Shown: piece after piece, positions 18,547 through 27,362 of the stretch
How the letters are laid out: every line of letters begins with the position of its first letter
Position numbering within the stretch: the stretch's first letter is position 1
NCBI GenBank assembly: GCA_028715395.1
Contig: JAQURY010000006.1
Location: 1-37,046, forward strand
From: Minisyncoccota bacterium
Lineage (GTDB): Bacteria; Patescibacteriota; Minisyncoccia; UBA6257; 02-FULL-45-10c
Length of the DNA: 37,046 nt
Reading direction: 5' to 3'
Translations under genes and position numbers: made by a program
Notes under the pieces: generated by a model
The model's input: only the letters and a program-made list of their open reading frames with translations
Database searches by the model: none
What the model was told of the DNA's origin: nothing

Positions 18547-18750
18547 TTATAGCAGCTTTTCAATTGAAATATCTAATGCATTGGCAATTTTCTGAAGAGT
18601 TAAGATAGTGGGATTAGTTATGCCTCCATTCTCAAGCTTAATAATTGAATTATAAGAGATATCGGCCAGTTTTGAGAGCCGATCTTGGGATAATCCTTTA
18701 GCTTGTCTTAATTTCTTTATATTAAGACCTATTTTATTTTCTTCTAACAT
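18547..18750 (-). CDS. XRE-family HTH regulator, 67 aa
   Basis: NIKKLRQAKGLSQDRLSKLADISYNSIIKLENGGITNPTILTLQKIANAL. Confidence 0.9.
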   Translation of the reverse strand: MLEENKIGLNIKKLRQAKGLSQDRLSKLADISYNSIIKLENGGITNPTILTLQKIANALDISIEKLL

Positions 18751-18886
18751 AAAATCATTGTAATTGAATGATTAGCAGTAGGAAGATAGAGAAAATTACC
18801 CTTTTGGATAAGTCTTGTGGATAAACAAAGAAGAACCTATTCGGTTCTTCTTCTCTATTCCGATACTTGTATTTTAATACTAGAGG

Positions 18887-18957
18887 CTGCCAGACTTGGA
18901 TTCGAACCAAGATGAACGGATTCAGAGTCCGCTATCCTACCATTAGATGATCTGGCA
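18887..18957 (-). tRNA. tRNA-Gln (anticodon CTG), CCA not encoded
   Basis: TGCCAGA/TCTGGCA acceptor, GCGGA-CTCTGAA-TCCGT anticodon arm, CTTGGTTCGAATCCAAG T arm. Confidence 0.93.
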
Positions 18958-19003
18958 ATGTTTTCTATATATTAAATCCAATTCGTAAAAATTTCCAGTA
19001 AAT

Positions 19004-19030
19004 AAAAAACCCGAGGTTTTCTCGGGTTTT
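19004..19030 (-). terminator. Intrinsic terminator
   Basis: aaaaaacccgag gttt tctcgggtttt. Confidence 0.8.
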
Positions 19031-19038
19031 GTTGTTCG

Positions 19039-19401
19039 TTAATTTTTGTAAGTATACGCCTCTCCTTTCTTGGTCATCTTGGCGACAATATCGTCGACCA
19101 TTTTTTCCGTAAGAACGGCCGATTCGTCGATCTTCCCTTCGCCGCCGGGATTCAGGAAGCCCGCGATGATGCTGTCCTTGTTTTTCAGCTCCTTGCGCGA
19201 CACCTCGATAATTATCTTGAGGGTTTTCCCGACTTCTTCGGCTGAGCTCTTCCTTGTCTTGAAGTCGTACTCGCAGTCAACGAGCAATTTGCCGTTGTGC
19301 CCCGGACCCCTGAAAATACCAAATCCCTTTTCATTGGCGGTAAAAGCCAGGTCCTTGGGATTGGAAAATATTTCCAGGGCGGTTATCATGCTGAGTCCCA
19401 T
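19039..19401 (-). CDS. Hypothetical protein, ~120 aa
   Basis: Start placed at MGLSMITALEIF (19401), preceded by SD AAGGAGGACAGC; track ORF start at 19461 overlaps the upstream gene. Confidence 0.7.
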   Translation of the reverse strand: MGLSMITALEIFSNPKDLAFTANEKGFGIFRGPGHNGKLLVDCEYDFKTRKSSAEEVGKTLKIIIEVSRKELKNKDSIIAGFLNPGGEGKIDESAVLTEKMVDDIVAKMTKKGEAYTYKN

Positions 19402-19415
19402 GCTGTCCTCCTTTT

Positions 19416-19715
19416 TTAATTTTCCGGAAGCTTGGCCTTTACAGGTATTTCTACTGCCCATTTGTTTATCCCATCAACCTGCTTCTTTGTCAGCTTTATT
19501 TCTCCCGACATTGCTTGCAGCGCGCAACCGCCGCAAACTTCTCCGTCGTCAGCCCAGATGCTTTTCGGCTTGTGGCAAACGACGCATTCGAAAAGTTTGT
19601 TTTTCCCGCATTTATCGCAGTTGTAGACTTTCCGCCCGTCAGGTAAAGTGTCAACAACGACCAGATTGCCTCCGCATCCTCCGCAAACAAAATAGAGATC
19701 TCTCGTATCTTCCAT
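19416..19715 (-). CDS. Zinc-ribbon-type protein with four CxxC pairs
   Basis: FVCGGCGG, YNCDKCGK, FECVVCHK, EVCGGCALQ; cotranscribed with next gene. Confidence 0.75.
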   Translation of the reverse strand: MEDTRDLYFVCGGCGGNLVVVDTLPDGRKVYNCDKCGKNKLFECVVCHKPKSIWADDGEVCGGCALQAMSGEIKLTKKQVDGINKWAVEIPVKAKLPEN

Positions 19716-19858
19716 AATACCTCCCGATATTCCGTATTAAGTTTCAAAATAATTTTGCTTTGAATAGTTTATAATAAATTGTCTATTTTGTCAATGAAAA
19801 ATAAAAATCCCGTCTCGCGCTCAGCCGGAAAATAATTTTCAGGATTTGAGACAAACAG

Positions 19859-20323
19859 CTACGCCTTCTCGCAAGTATATTGCCTGTATTTCACTCCGGC
19901 GGCGTCAAAAAGTTTCCGCGCCGCAACAGCCAATCCTTCGTCGTGATATTTATCGCTGTCGTAAATCACCTCAACTATTCCTTTTTGGATTATCGCTTTG
20001 GCGCATTCATTGCAAGGAAAAAGCGTGCAATATAATTTGCATCCTTTCAGCTCCTTGCTGGCGTTATAAATCGCGTTTTCTTCGGCATGGCAGACATACG
20101 TATATTTAATATCCAAAAAATTCCCTTCTCTGTCCCAAGGAAATTTGTCATTATCTATTCCCCGCGGAAAACCGTTATACCCCATTCCCAAAACAATATT
20201 GCTCTCGTCGGCAATCACCGCGCCGTTTTGAGTAGAGGGATCTTTGGAGCGTTCGGCTATAACGTGAGCCATTTTCATAAAACATTCATCCCAGGATATG
20301 TAATTTGTCCTCGGTCCAAGCAT
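19859..20323 (-). CDS. dCMP deaminase family protein
   Basis: CHAEENAIYNA and LYCTLFPCNECAKAIIQKGI zinc-deaminase motifs. Confidence 0.92.
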   Translation of the reverse strand: MLGPRTNYISWDECFMKMAHVIAERSKDPSTQNGAVIADESNIVLGMGYNGFPRGIDNDKFPWDREGNFLDIKYTYVCHAEENAIYNASKELKGCKLYCTLFPCNECAKAIIQKGIVEVIYDSDKYHDEGLAVAARKLFDAAGVKYRQYTCEKA

Positions 20324-20383
20324 ATATACCATTTTAACCCATAGGTTTTATGGCGCAAATGATTTGTGGTAAAATGAAAATCT

Positions 20384-21271
20384 ATGAAAATAAAGATGTT
20401 TTTAACGTTAATCGCTGTATTTTTTTCGGCGGTGGCTTGCTCCGTTCCGGCTTCGGCAACCGAAGATATCACTGTTCCGGAAATCCATATTACCAAAGAC
20501 GGGAAAGTGGAGGCCCAAGGATTATTGGTTCAGCAAATAGCCGGTACTACAATTTTTTCCAAAACATCGTGGGGTGGCGGAAATTTTTTGCGGTTTACCA
20601 TAACTACAAATAGTTCCACCAAAATCTTGCGCCGGTACGGTGAAGTTATGCCGTTTTCCGAAATCAGCGTCGGAAATTATATAGTGGTAAAAGGAACTAT
20701 CAGCAGCGGCTCCGATAGCTTGATGATAGCGGCATCGGAAATAACAAATATGTCCAGCTTAACGGGACAAATGAGTTTTTCCGGAACGGTAGTTTCCATA
20801 ATTTCTTCAAATTCTTTCACTATGAACGACAAAAAATTGGGCGTTATAACAGTTGATATTTCAAATACAAACGACATTGTAAAAGGAAACATAACTATTT
20901 TATCTTCCAATATAAAAGTTGGCGATAAGGTGACAAGCGTTACCGGAACATACAATTACGATACCAAAATTCTTAAAGCTCAAAGAGTAAAAATTTACCG
21001 CAACATGGCCCCGTTCAAACCGAAAAATTTCACCGGCGTTTTAAAGACGGCTCCGGGCACTGTTTTCCCGATGACCGTTATCGTAACCATCGGAGGAAAA
21101 AATTATAACGTAAAACTCTCTGAAACGACCGAAATCAGAAAAAACAATAAGAGTAAAACACAAATTTCCCGATTTGCCGCCGACGACAGAGTAAAACTTT
21201 ACGGACATATTGAAGAAACAGAGGAAATGAACATTATAGACGCAGAAATTATCAGAAATCTGGATTTATAA
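20384..21271 (+). CDS. Exported DUF5666-like repeat protein
   Basis: Signal peptide; repeated SVGNYIVVKGTI/KVGDKVTSVTGTY-type OB-like units. Confidence 0.7.
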   Translation: MKIKMFLTLIAVFFSAVACSVPASATEDITVPEIHITKDGKVEAQGLLVQQIAGTTIFSKTSWGGGNFLRFTITTNSSTKILRRYGEVMPFSEISVGNYIVVKGTISSGSDSLMIAASEITNMSSLTGQMSFSGTVVSIISSNSFTMNDKKLGVITVDISNTNDIVKGNITILSSNIKVGDKVTSVTGTYNYDTKILKAQRVKIYRNMAPFKPKNFTGVLKTAPGTVFPMTVIVTIGGKNYNVKLSETTEIRKNNKSKTQISRFAADDRVKLYGHIEETEEMNIIDAEIIRNLDL

Positions 21272-21278
21272 AATAAAA

Positions 21279-21304
21279 AGAACCCCGACCGCAATCGGGG
21301 TTCT
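21279..21304 (+). terminator. Intrinsic terminator
   Basis: AGAACCCCGA..TCGGGGTTCT. Confidence 0.7.
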
Positions 21305-21330
21305 GTTGTATTTGCCCTGCCTAAAAGCAT

Positions 21331-22035
21331 TTAACGCTTTTTCTCTTCTATTTCCTTTCCTATCATCCAGAAAAACATATCTACCCGCTTCATGGGCGGA
21401 TATGGCACATCCATGCCGTTAACTTTCGGCAAAACCTGCCTCAGCTCTTCGTTTTCCGCGTAAAACTTTACCAGGGCCCTGATTGTCTTTTCGTCAAAAC
21501 AGACATTCGTAAAGCCCAGCCAGCGCATGCCCCGAAGAACATATTTGTCGAAAGCCGGAACGCAGCCGAGAGCGCCCATCATGATTTTGGAAAGAAGCGC
21601 ATCGGAAGGCTTTCTTCCCGTTAAACCTTTCAAGAGAAAATCCAGCCTGTATTTCAGGGTGAATATTCTCATCCAGTAACGGTCAAAATTAAAACTGCTT
21701 TCGCAAAAATCGTTCCCGCAAAGTTCGCGATTATCGCTGTTGATCAGCTCTCTCGCAACAGAAATGCAAACTTTGTAATTTTTTTGCAAAAGCGCGCTGC
21801 TGCCCCGGAGCATTCCGTAAGTTCCCAGATACGCGTAAAGATTCAGAGCAAGAAGATTTATTTCTTTTTCTCCGTTGTTTTTACCGCGAACCATCGCTTC
21901 GGAAAAAGCATTGTAGCAATAATCCCACGCCAAGTATCTATGAAGAAGAGCTCTTACTCTCTTGCTAACATATTCACTTCCGTTCATTTCCGCTATGTAA
22001 CCGGCAAGATACCTGGTGATAAGTCCTTTTTCCAT
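21331..22035 (-). CDS. Hypothetical protein, ~234 aa
   Basis: Start placed at second Met because GGAGGAAATC-ATG supplies the SD; no domain recognised. Confidence 0.75.
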   Translation of the reverse strand: MEKGLITRYLAGYIAEMNGSEYVSKRVRALLHRYLAWDYCYNAFSEAMVRGKNNGEKEINLLALNLYAYLGTYGMLRGSSALLQKNYKVCISVARELINSDNRELCGNDFCESSFNFDRYWMRIFTLKYRLDFLLKGLTGRKPSDALLSKIMMGALGCVPAFDKYVLRGMRWLGFTNVCFDEKTIRALVKFYAENEELRQVLPKVNGMDVPYPPMKRVDMFFWMIGKEIEEKKR

Positions 22036-22074
22036 GATTTCCTCCAATCATTATTTTATTGTCAAAAGAAATAT

Positions 22075-22135
22075 ATTTTACAATAAAAATAAAATATAGT
22101 CAATAATTTGATTAATTTTAAAATTGTGTTATATT
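22075..22135. promoter_or_regulatory. Divergent promoter pair
   Basis: Minus: TTGACT (22098-22103)/17 bp/TAAAAT (22075-22080). Plus: TTGATT (22108-22113)/16 bp/TATATT (22130-22135). Confidence 0.6.
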
Positions 22136-22181
22136 TTCACCAACGTTGTTCTTTGCAAATAAAAGCCCACAAGGAGGGCAA

Positions 22182-22883
22182 ATGTTTAAATACAAAGAGA
22201 TTTTCCCGAAAAAAAGCGCTCTGCTTATCGTAATCCACGCAGAAACAAAGGAGCAGGCCGAACGGAATGCAAAAATCGCCAAAGACGCGGGGGCTGACGG
22301 GATTTTTCTCATCAACCATGAAATTGCGCGCGATGAGCTGGTGAGCATTTACAATTATATTCACCAGAAATTTCTCGGATGGTGGATAGGATGCAATTTC
22401 CTGGGGGCCAAACCCTACGAGACAATTCTTAAAGTGCCCATTTCGGTTTCCGGAATATGGACGGATAACGCGGGAATCAACGAGTATCTTGAAAAACCCG
22501 CAGCCGAAGCCGAGAGCGTCTGGAACGCAAGAAAAACATTGCGTTCGAGCTGGGAAGGCCTGTATTTCGGAGGCGTAGCCTTCAAATACCAGCCCGCGGT
22601 CAACAACCTGAAACATATTTCCAGGCTCGCGACAAAGTACATGGACGCAATAACGACCAGCGGAGAAGGAACGGGAATCGCGCCGGGAATTGAAAAAATC
22701 TCGGCAATGCGGAAAGCAATAGGCGACTTTCCTCTGGCAATCGCCAGCGGAATCACGCCGGAAAATGCCAGCCAATATGTCGGCCTGGCAGATTGCTTCA
22801 TCGTAGCAACCGGAGTAAGCAACTCTTTCACGGAGCTAAACGCGGAAAAAGTAAAAAAATTGGCGGAAACGCTGAATCAGTAA
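22182..22883 (+). CDS. BtpA-family-like TIM-barrel protein
   Basis: LLIVIHAETKEQAERNAKIAKDAGADGIFLINHE... LAIASGITPENASQYVGLADCFIVATGVS; SD AAGGAGGGC before ATG 22182. Confidence 0.65.
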   Translation: MFKYKEIFPKKSALLIVIHAETKEQAERNAKIAKDAGADGIFLINHEIARDELVSIYNYIHQKFLGWWIGCNFLGAKPYETILKVPISVSGIWTDNAGINEYLEKPAAEAESVWNARKTLRSSWEGLYFGGVAFKYQPAVNNLKHISRLATKYMDAITTSGEGTGIAPGIEKISAMRKAIGDFPLAIASGITPENASQYVGLADCFIVATGVSNSFTELNAEKVKKLAETLNQ

Positions 22884-22888
22884 GCCAT

Positions 22889-22922
22889 AACCGCCCCTGA
22901 TCAATCACGGGGCGGTTTTTTG
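22889..22922 (+). terminator. Intrinsic terminator
   Basis: AACCGCCCC tgatcaatca CGGGGCGGTTTTTT. Confidence 0.85.
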
Positions 22923-22943
22923 TTGTTTTGATATACTTAATAT

Positions 22944-23573
22944 ATGAAATATTTTCCGATATTTTTAATAGTTATTTCATTCGCGGTGGGCATTTATTTT
23001 TATCCTCAATTGCCCGACCAGATAACTTCCCACTGGGATTCGCTTGGCCAACCGAACGGCTACATGGGAAAATTTTGGGGCGTGTTTTTGATGCCGTTCA
23101 TATCTATTTTTTTGTACGCCCTGCTTATAATAATCCCCAAAATCGACCCGAAAGCCGAGAATATCAAAAAATTCAGGAAAAACTTTAATGTTTTCATCGC
23201 CGCGCTTTTTGTTTTTCTTTTTTATATCTTCGCCCTTACCATTTTTTGGAATCTTGGCCATGAATTCAATATGACTTACGCGATTGTTCCCGCCATGGCG
23301 GTTTTATTTTATATGATTGGCCTATTGCTCGAAAAAGCCGAACCAAACTGGTCTATCGGCATCCGAACCCCCTGGACATTAAGCAATGAAAATATCTGGA
23401 AACAAACCCATGCGCTCGGAGCGAAATTATTTAAGCTAACGGCATTAATCAGTATTGCCGGACTGCTGTTTTACCAGTATGCTTTCTGGATTTTAATAGG
23501 CTCAATTATTTCAGTTACAATATTTTTATACGTTTATTCATATTTTTTGCATAAAAAATTATCCTCAAATTAA
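22944..23573 (+). CDS. SdpI/DUF1648-like membrane protein
   Basis: YPQLPDQITSHWDSLGQPNGYMGKFWGVFLMPF, TPWTLSNENIWKQTHALGAKLF. Confidence 0.85.
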   Translation: MKYFPIFLIVISFAVGIYFYPQLPDQITSHWDSLGQPNGYMGKFWGVFLMPFISIFLYALLIIIPKIDPKAENIKKFRKNFNVFIAALFVFLFYIFALTIFWNLGHEFNMTYAIVPAMAVLFYMIGLLLEKAEPNWSIGIRTPWTLSNENIWKQTHALGAKLFKLTALISIAGLLFYQYAFWILIGSIISVTIFLYVYSYFLHKKLSSN

Positions 23574-23602
23574 AAAATCCCCGGTATTTTCGGGGATTTT
23601 TT
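23572..23602. terminator. Intrinsic terminator
   Basis: aaaaaatccccgg tattt tcggggattttttaa. Confidence 0.8.
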
Positions 23603-23605
23603 AAT

Positions 23606-24865
23606 TTATCCGAACATCAGCCACGCCGGCTTAAAAATAAGAAGCAAGCCGATTATCAGCATTAAAATTCCTCCGATTAAATGAGAGTAGCGCGCGTATT
23701 TTGATTCAATGCCCGACAGCTGCAAAGTAACCATTGCTATCACAAAAACAACCATGTCGTCCAGCATAAAAAAGAAAAGATAAATCAGCATATAAATATA
23801 GTTTTGCCACGCCGGCAAATGGCTGTTTGCCAAAACCTGGGTAAATACCACGGGCAAGCCCGCCGAACATATCGCCTCCACAAGATTTATTGAAAATGCC
23901 AGAATTATTATTCCAAACAGCGCCAATAAAAAGTTTTGTTTCTTAATTATGGCTTTTAATTTATCGGCAATTGACTGTTTTTTTTCTTCGCCAGCGACAT
24001 CGCAGGTGTTCGTTTTAACAGTAAAAAATTTTTTAAGATTATATCCTCCGCCAACAAGAGCGACCAGGCCAATTAAAATCCTTATCCAGGCTATCATGCC
24101 CAAAAATATTATAAGATTGAGCCAGGCGGCCATAAAAATGAAATAAACCACCGCCGAAGCGACAATAAACGCCGATCCTAAAGCCCATCTTTTCTTTTTA
24201 TCATGTTCGCCCAAAAGCAAACTTATCAAAAACAGCAAAACCCACATGGCGCACGGATTAAATCCGTCCAACGAACCAATCACCACGCTCAAAACAGGCA
24301 ATGATAAATCGGCTATGGCGATTTCGCCGAAAAACGGCACTTTTATTTTTTGAGATGCCAACAATGTGGAAGTTGCAGTCTGTCCGTTATCAGCCGTAGG
24401 CAAAGAACTATTTTGTTCTTTTATCAGCTTAATTGTTTCCCCCAGTTTATCGGGACAGCCGTCTTTAACGCACGCCTGAATTTTCATTTCAATCGGATTT
24501 GGTTTTAAATATTCGTAAAAACCGTCGAAATAAGTCTGTCCGATTATAGTTATAGGAACCCGGGAGATTTCTATTTTTGTAAGAGCACTGATTCCTTTAA
24601 GCAATTCTATGTTTTCCTGATTTTGGGAAATTTCAAAATCATGGATTTTAATGCCCGGATATTTTTGCTCCATTTCTTTAAGAAAAACTTTTTCTTTGGC
24701 GCAAAACGGGCATCCAATGGACCAAAAGAAATAAATATCCGCGGACTTTTGCTCTTCGGCCCGCGCCATACCTGCCGGCAGGAAAGCTAAATTAAAATAA
24801 GGCGTAACAACGCCAAATATAAAAATAACCGTAAATAAAATTGAAATAAAAGCCTTCTTGTTCAT
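23606..24865 (-). CDS. Thioredoxin-fold domain fused to DsbD/CcdA-like membrane domain
   Basis: YFFWSIGCPFCAKEKVFLKEM; membrane motifs DGFNPCAMWVLLFLISLLLG and VEAICSAGLPVVFTQVLA. Confidence 0.8.
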   Translation of the reverse strand: MNKKAFISILFTVIFIFGVVTPYFNLAFLPAGMARAEEQKSADIYFFWSIGCPFCAKEKVFLKEMEQKYPGIKIHDFEISQNQENIELLKGISALTKIEISRVPITIIGQTYFDGFYEYLKPNPIEMKIQACVKDGCPDKLGETIKLIKEQNSSLPTADNGQTATSTLLASQKIKVPFFGEIAIADLSLPVLSVVIGSLDGFNPCAMWVLLFLISLLLGEHDKKKRWALGSAFIVASAVVYFIFMAAWLNLIIFLGMIAWIRILIGLVALVGGGYNLKKFFTVKTNTCDVAGEEKKQSIADKLKAIIKKQNFLLALFGIIILAFSINLVEAICSAGLPVVFTQVLANSHLPAWQNYIYMLIYLFFFMLDDMVVFVIAMVTLQLSGIESKYARYSHLIGGILMLIIGLLLIFKPAWLMFG

Positions 24866-24872
24866 TCAAATT

Positions 24873-25781
24873 TTATACCTTAAGGTATCTTCTGACGGCA
24901 ATAATGCTGGAAACCGAGCCGAGCGCTATTCCCAAAATAATCTGATATCCGAGTAACCTCCAAACATTCTGGAAAAAATAAACCCAAATATCCATTTCCG
25001 GAACCAAAACTTTAATATAAGGAACGGCAAAAGACATAACCGGAACAACCAGCACCATACTGGCAATTGCCGCGACTATGCCGTAAATAATTCCCAAAAT
25101 AATATATGGACCCCTGATAAAAGCGCTGGACGCTCCCACCATGCGCATTATTCCGATTTCCTCGCGGGTTGAATGAATAGAGAGAGTAATTGTGTTTAAG
25201 GTAACCAGCACGGCTATGGCAGATAAAACCAGCATTATCGCAATTCCAATATTCTCCGCTGTCCCCACAATAGAAGTCAGCCTTTTAAGCACCAGCTCGT
25301 TTTGATTGTAAGTAACCTGCTCCACCAATCCTTCAAGGTTCTGATTGTTAAGATAAGACGCAATTACCGGATATTCTTTTATGTCGCGCGCTTTAATGTT
25401 TAAAGAAGCGGACAAAGGATTTCCTTCCAGCGCGGCCACGGCCTCGGTAATAGTCGGATCATCTTTATGCCTTTCCTTGAAATCTATCAGCGCCTGTTCG
25501 CGGGAAGTATATTCAACCGTCCTAACCTCACTCAAGCTTTCCAAAGACCTTTTGACTTTCAAAACTTCGTCTTCAGGCGTAACAGTTTTGAAATAAACGC
25601 TGATATCTATTTTTTCTTTCAATCCGCCGATAGCCCTATCCGCCACCACGCTAAATATCAATAAATTAACAAAAACAAAAAGCACTATTACCATAGTCGC
25701 GGTTGCGGCAACCGAAACCCAGCCATTTCTCCAAAAATCCTGGATTCCATATTTAATTACTCTGTATAAAGTAGTAAACAT
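24873..25781 (-). CDS. ftsX: Cell division protein FtsX
   Basis: Four-TM permease, IDISVYFK...GNPLPLSA-type extracellular domain, REEIGIMRMVGAS; downstream of ftsE. Confidence 0.93.
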   Translation of the reverse strand: MFTTLYRVIKYGIQDFWRNGWVSVAATATMVIVLFVFVNLLIFSVVADRAIGGLKEKIDISVYFKTVTPEDEVLKVKRSLESLSEVRTVEYTSREQALIDFKERHKDDPTITEAVAALEGNPLSASLNIKARDIKEYPVIASYLNNQNLEGLVEQVTYNQNELVLKRLTSIVGTAENIGIAIMLVLSAIAVLVTLNTITLSIHSTREEIGIMRMVGASSAFIRGPYIILGIIYGIVAAIASMVLVVPVMSFAVPYIKVLVPEMDIWVYFFQNVWRLLGYQIILGIALGSVSSIIAVRRYLKV

Positions 25782-25792
25782 TTATTTTTTAT

Positions 25793-26476
25793 TTAAACCA
25801 AAATATATTTTCCGTTTTGTTCGTCACTTACTATTTTACCATTATCCAGGGTTATAACTCTTTTATGCAAGCTATTGACCACTTCCTTGTCATGAGTCAC
25901 TAAAATTACGGTGGTGCCGCGTTCATTAACTTTCTGCAACAATTTTATTAAATCGGCGGAAGCGGCCGGATCCAAATTTCCGGTAGGTTCGTCCGCAATC
26001 AGCGCAACGGGGCGGTGAATTAGCGCTCTAGCAATGGCCACTCTCTGTTTTTCTCCGCCGGAAAGTTCGTGTGGGAAATTATACGCCCTATTCGCAAGCC
26101 CCACCATGTCCAACACCTGGGGAACAAACTCGTCTATGTCCGCCTGCTGCCTTCCTTCCACCTCCAAAGCAAATGCAATGTTTTCGTAAGCGTTTTTTGT
26201 GGGAAGCAAACGGAAGTCTTGGAAAATAACTCCTATCTGCCGGCGCAAAAGAGGAAAATCATGCCTTTTAAGCTTGGCTATTTCCAAATTATTGAAAAAA
26301 ATTCTGCCTTTTGACGGTTTTTCTTCGCCGGTAAGAAGCTTAATAATAGTTGATTTGCCTGCGCCATTTTTTCCCACCAAGCAGACAAATTCATTTTGTT
26401 TTATTTCAAAAGTCACGTCATCCAGCGCCACCGAACCGCCGTTATAAATTTTACTTACGCCTTGAAAAATTATCAT
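25793..26476 (-). CDS. ftsE: Cell division ATP-binding protein FtsE
   Basis: GKNGAGKSTIIKLL, LSGGEKQRVAIARAL, LIADEPTGNLDP. Confidence 0.95.
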   Translation of the reverse strand: MIIFQGVSKIYNGGSVALDDVTFEIKQNEFVCLVGKNGAGKSTIIKLLTGEEKPSKGRIFFNNLEIAKLKRHDFPLLRRQIGVIFQDFRLLPTKNAYENIAFALEVEGRQQADIDEFVPQVLDMVGLANRAYNFPHELSGGEKQRVAIARALIHRPVALIADEPTGNLDPAASADLIKLLQKVNERGTTVILVTHDKEVVNSLHKRVITLDNGKIVSDEQNGKYILV

Positions 26477-26529
26477 TTTAAACGATAAACGGGCTGTTTT
26501 ATTGGGCGGCCCGCTTCTTATTACTTATA

Positions 26530-27264
26530 TTACTCCAATTCCGCTTCGGCTTCAATAAACTTATCCAAATCTCCCTCCAAAACTTTATCCGGCTGGCTGC
26601 TTTCTTTTTTTGTTCTGTGGTCTTTTACCATTTTATACGGATGAAGAACATAAGAACGGATCTGATTTCCCCATTCCGGCTTAACTTTCACCCTCAAATC
26701 GGAAAGCTCCTGTTTTTGATGCTGAATCATCAGCGCCACCAGCTTTGATTTCAAAATTCTCAGGGCTTTTTCCCTGTTTTGGACCTGCGAACGCTCTGTT
26801 TGGCTGGCCGCGGTTACTCCGGTCGGCAAATGGACAACCCTGACGGCACTTTCAACCTTTTGGACATTCTGTCCGCCCGGTCCGCTGGAACGGAAAGTTT
26901 CAATTTTCAAATCTTTTTCCGGTATCATGAACTTTTGGTGTTCAATATCCGGCAAAATCGGCACCACTTCAATCAATGCGAAAGATGTGTGCCTTAATTT
27001 TTTAGAATCAAAAGGGGAAATTCTCACAAGGCGATGAACTCCCGATTCTTTTTTTAAAGTCCCATAGGTATATTCCCCCCGAATTTCAATCGCCAAGTCA
27101 TCAACAATAGAAACTTTCCAGCCGCGCTTAATCGCGTATTTTATATACATATTCAAAAGCATCCGCGCCCAATCCTTTGCGTCATCTCCGCCCACTCCGG
27201 GATAAACACTTAAATGCGCGGACTCTTTGTCGTATTTTCCATCTAAAGGCTTAAATAAATCCAT
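26530..27264 (-). CDS. prfB: Peptide chain release factor 2, short form lacking N-terminal domain
   Basis: VYPGVGGDDAKDWARMLLNMY, ISPFDSKKLRHTSFA (SPF), FRSSGPGGQNVQKVESAVRVVHLPTGV (GGQ); 244 aa. Confidence 0.92.
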   Translation of the reverse strand: MDLFKPLDGKYDKESAHLSVYPGVGGDDAKDWARMLLNMYIKYAIKRGWKVSIVDDLAIEIRGEYTYGTLKKESGVHRLVRISPFDSKKLRHTSFALIEVVPILPDIEHQKFMIPEKDLKIETFRSSGPGGQNVQKVESAVRVVHLPTGVTAASQTERSQVQNREKALRILKSKLVALMIQHQKQELSDLRVKVKPEWGNQIRSYVLHPYKMVKDHRTKKESSQPDKVLEGDLDKFIEAEAELE

Positions 27265-27283
27265 TATTTATCAATTTTACCAC

Positions 27284-27318
27284 AAAAAACGGCCCCACAT
27301 TATGGAGCCGCTTTTTTA
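27284..27318 (-). terminator. Intrinsic terminator after 27363 gene
   Basis: aaaaaacggcccc acattat ggagccgctttttt. Confidence 0.7.
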
Positions 27319-27362
27319 AATTTTTATTTACCATCAGCTATTGGCCATAAGCCATGCGCTAT

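Noticed and set aside
18816-18824. TTATCCACA on minus strand (DnaA-box match), possible replication element of the island
   Set aside because: A single 9-mer match with no cluster, no replication protein; chance occurrence likely.
26530-27362. Programmed +1 frameshift supplying the missing RF2 N-terminus
   Set aside because: The upstream region holds a terminator and the end of the next gene; no CTTTGAC site or N-terminal coding sequence is present.
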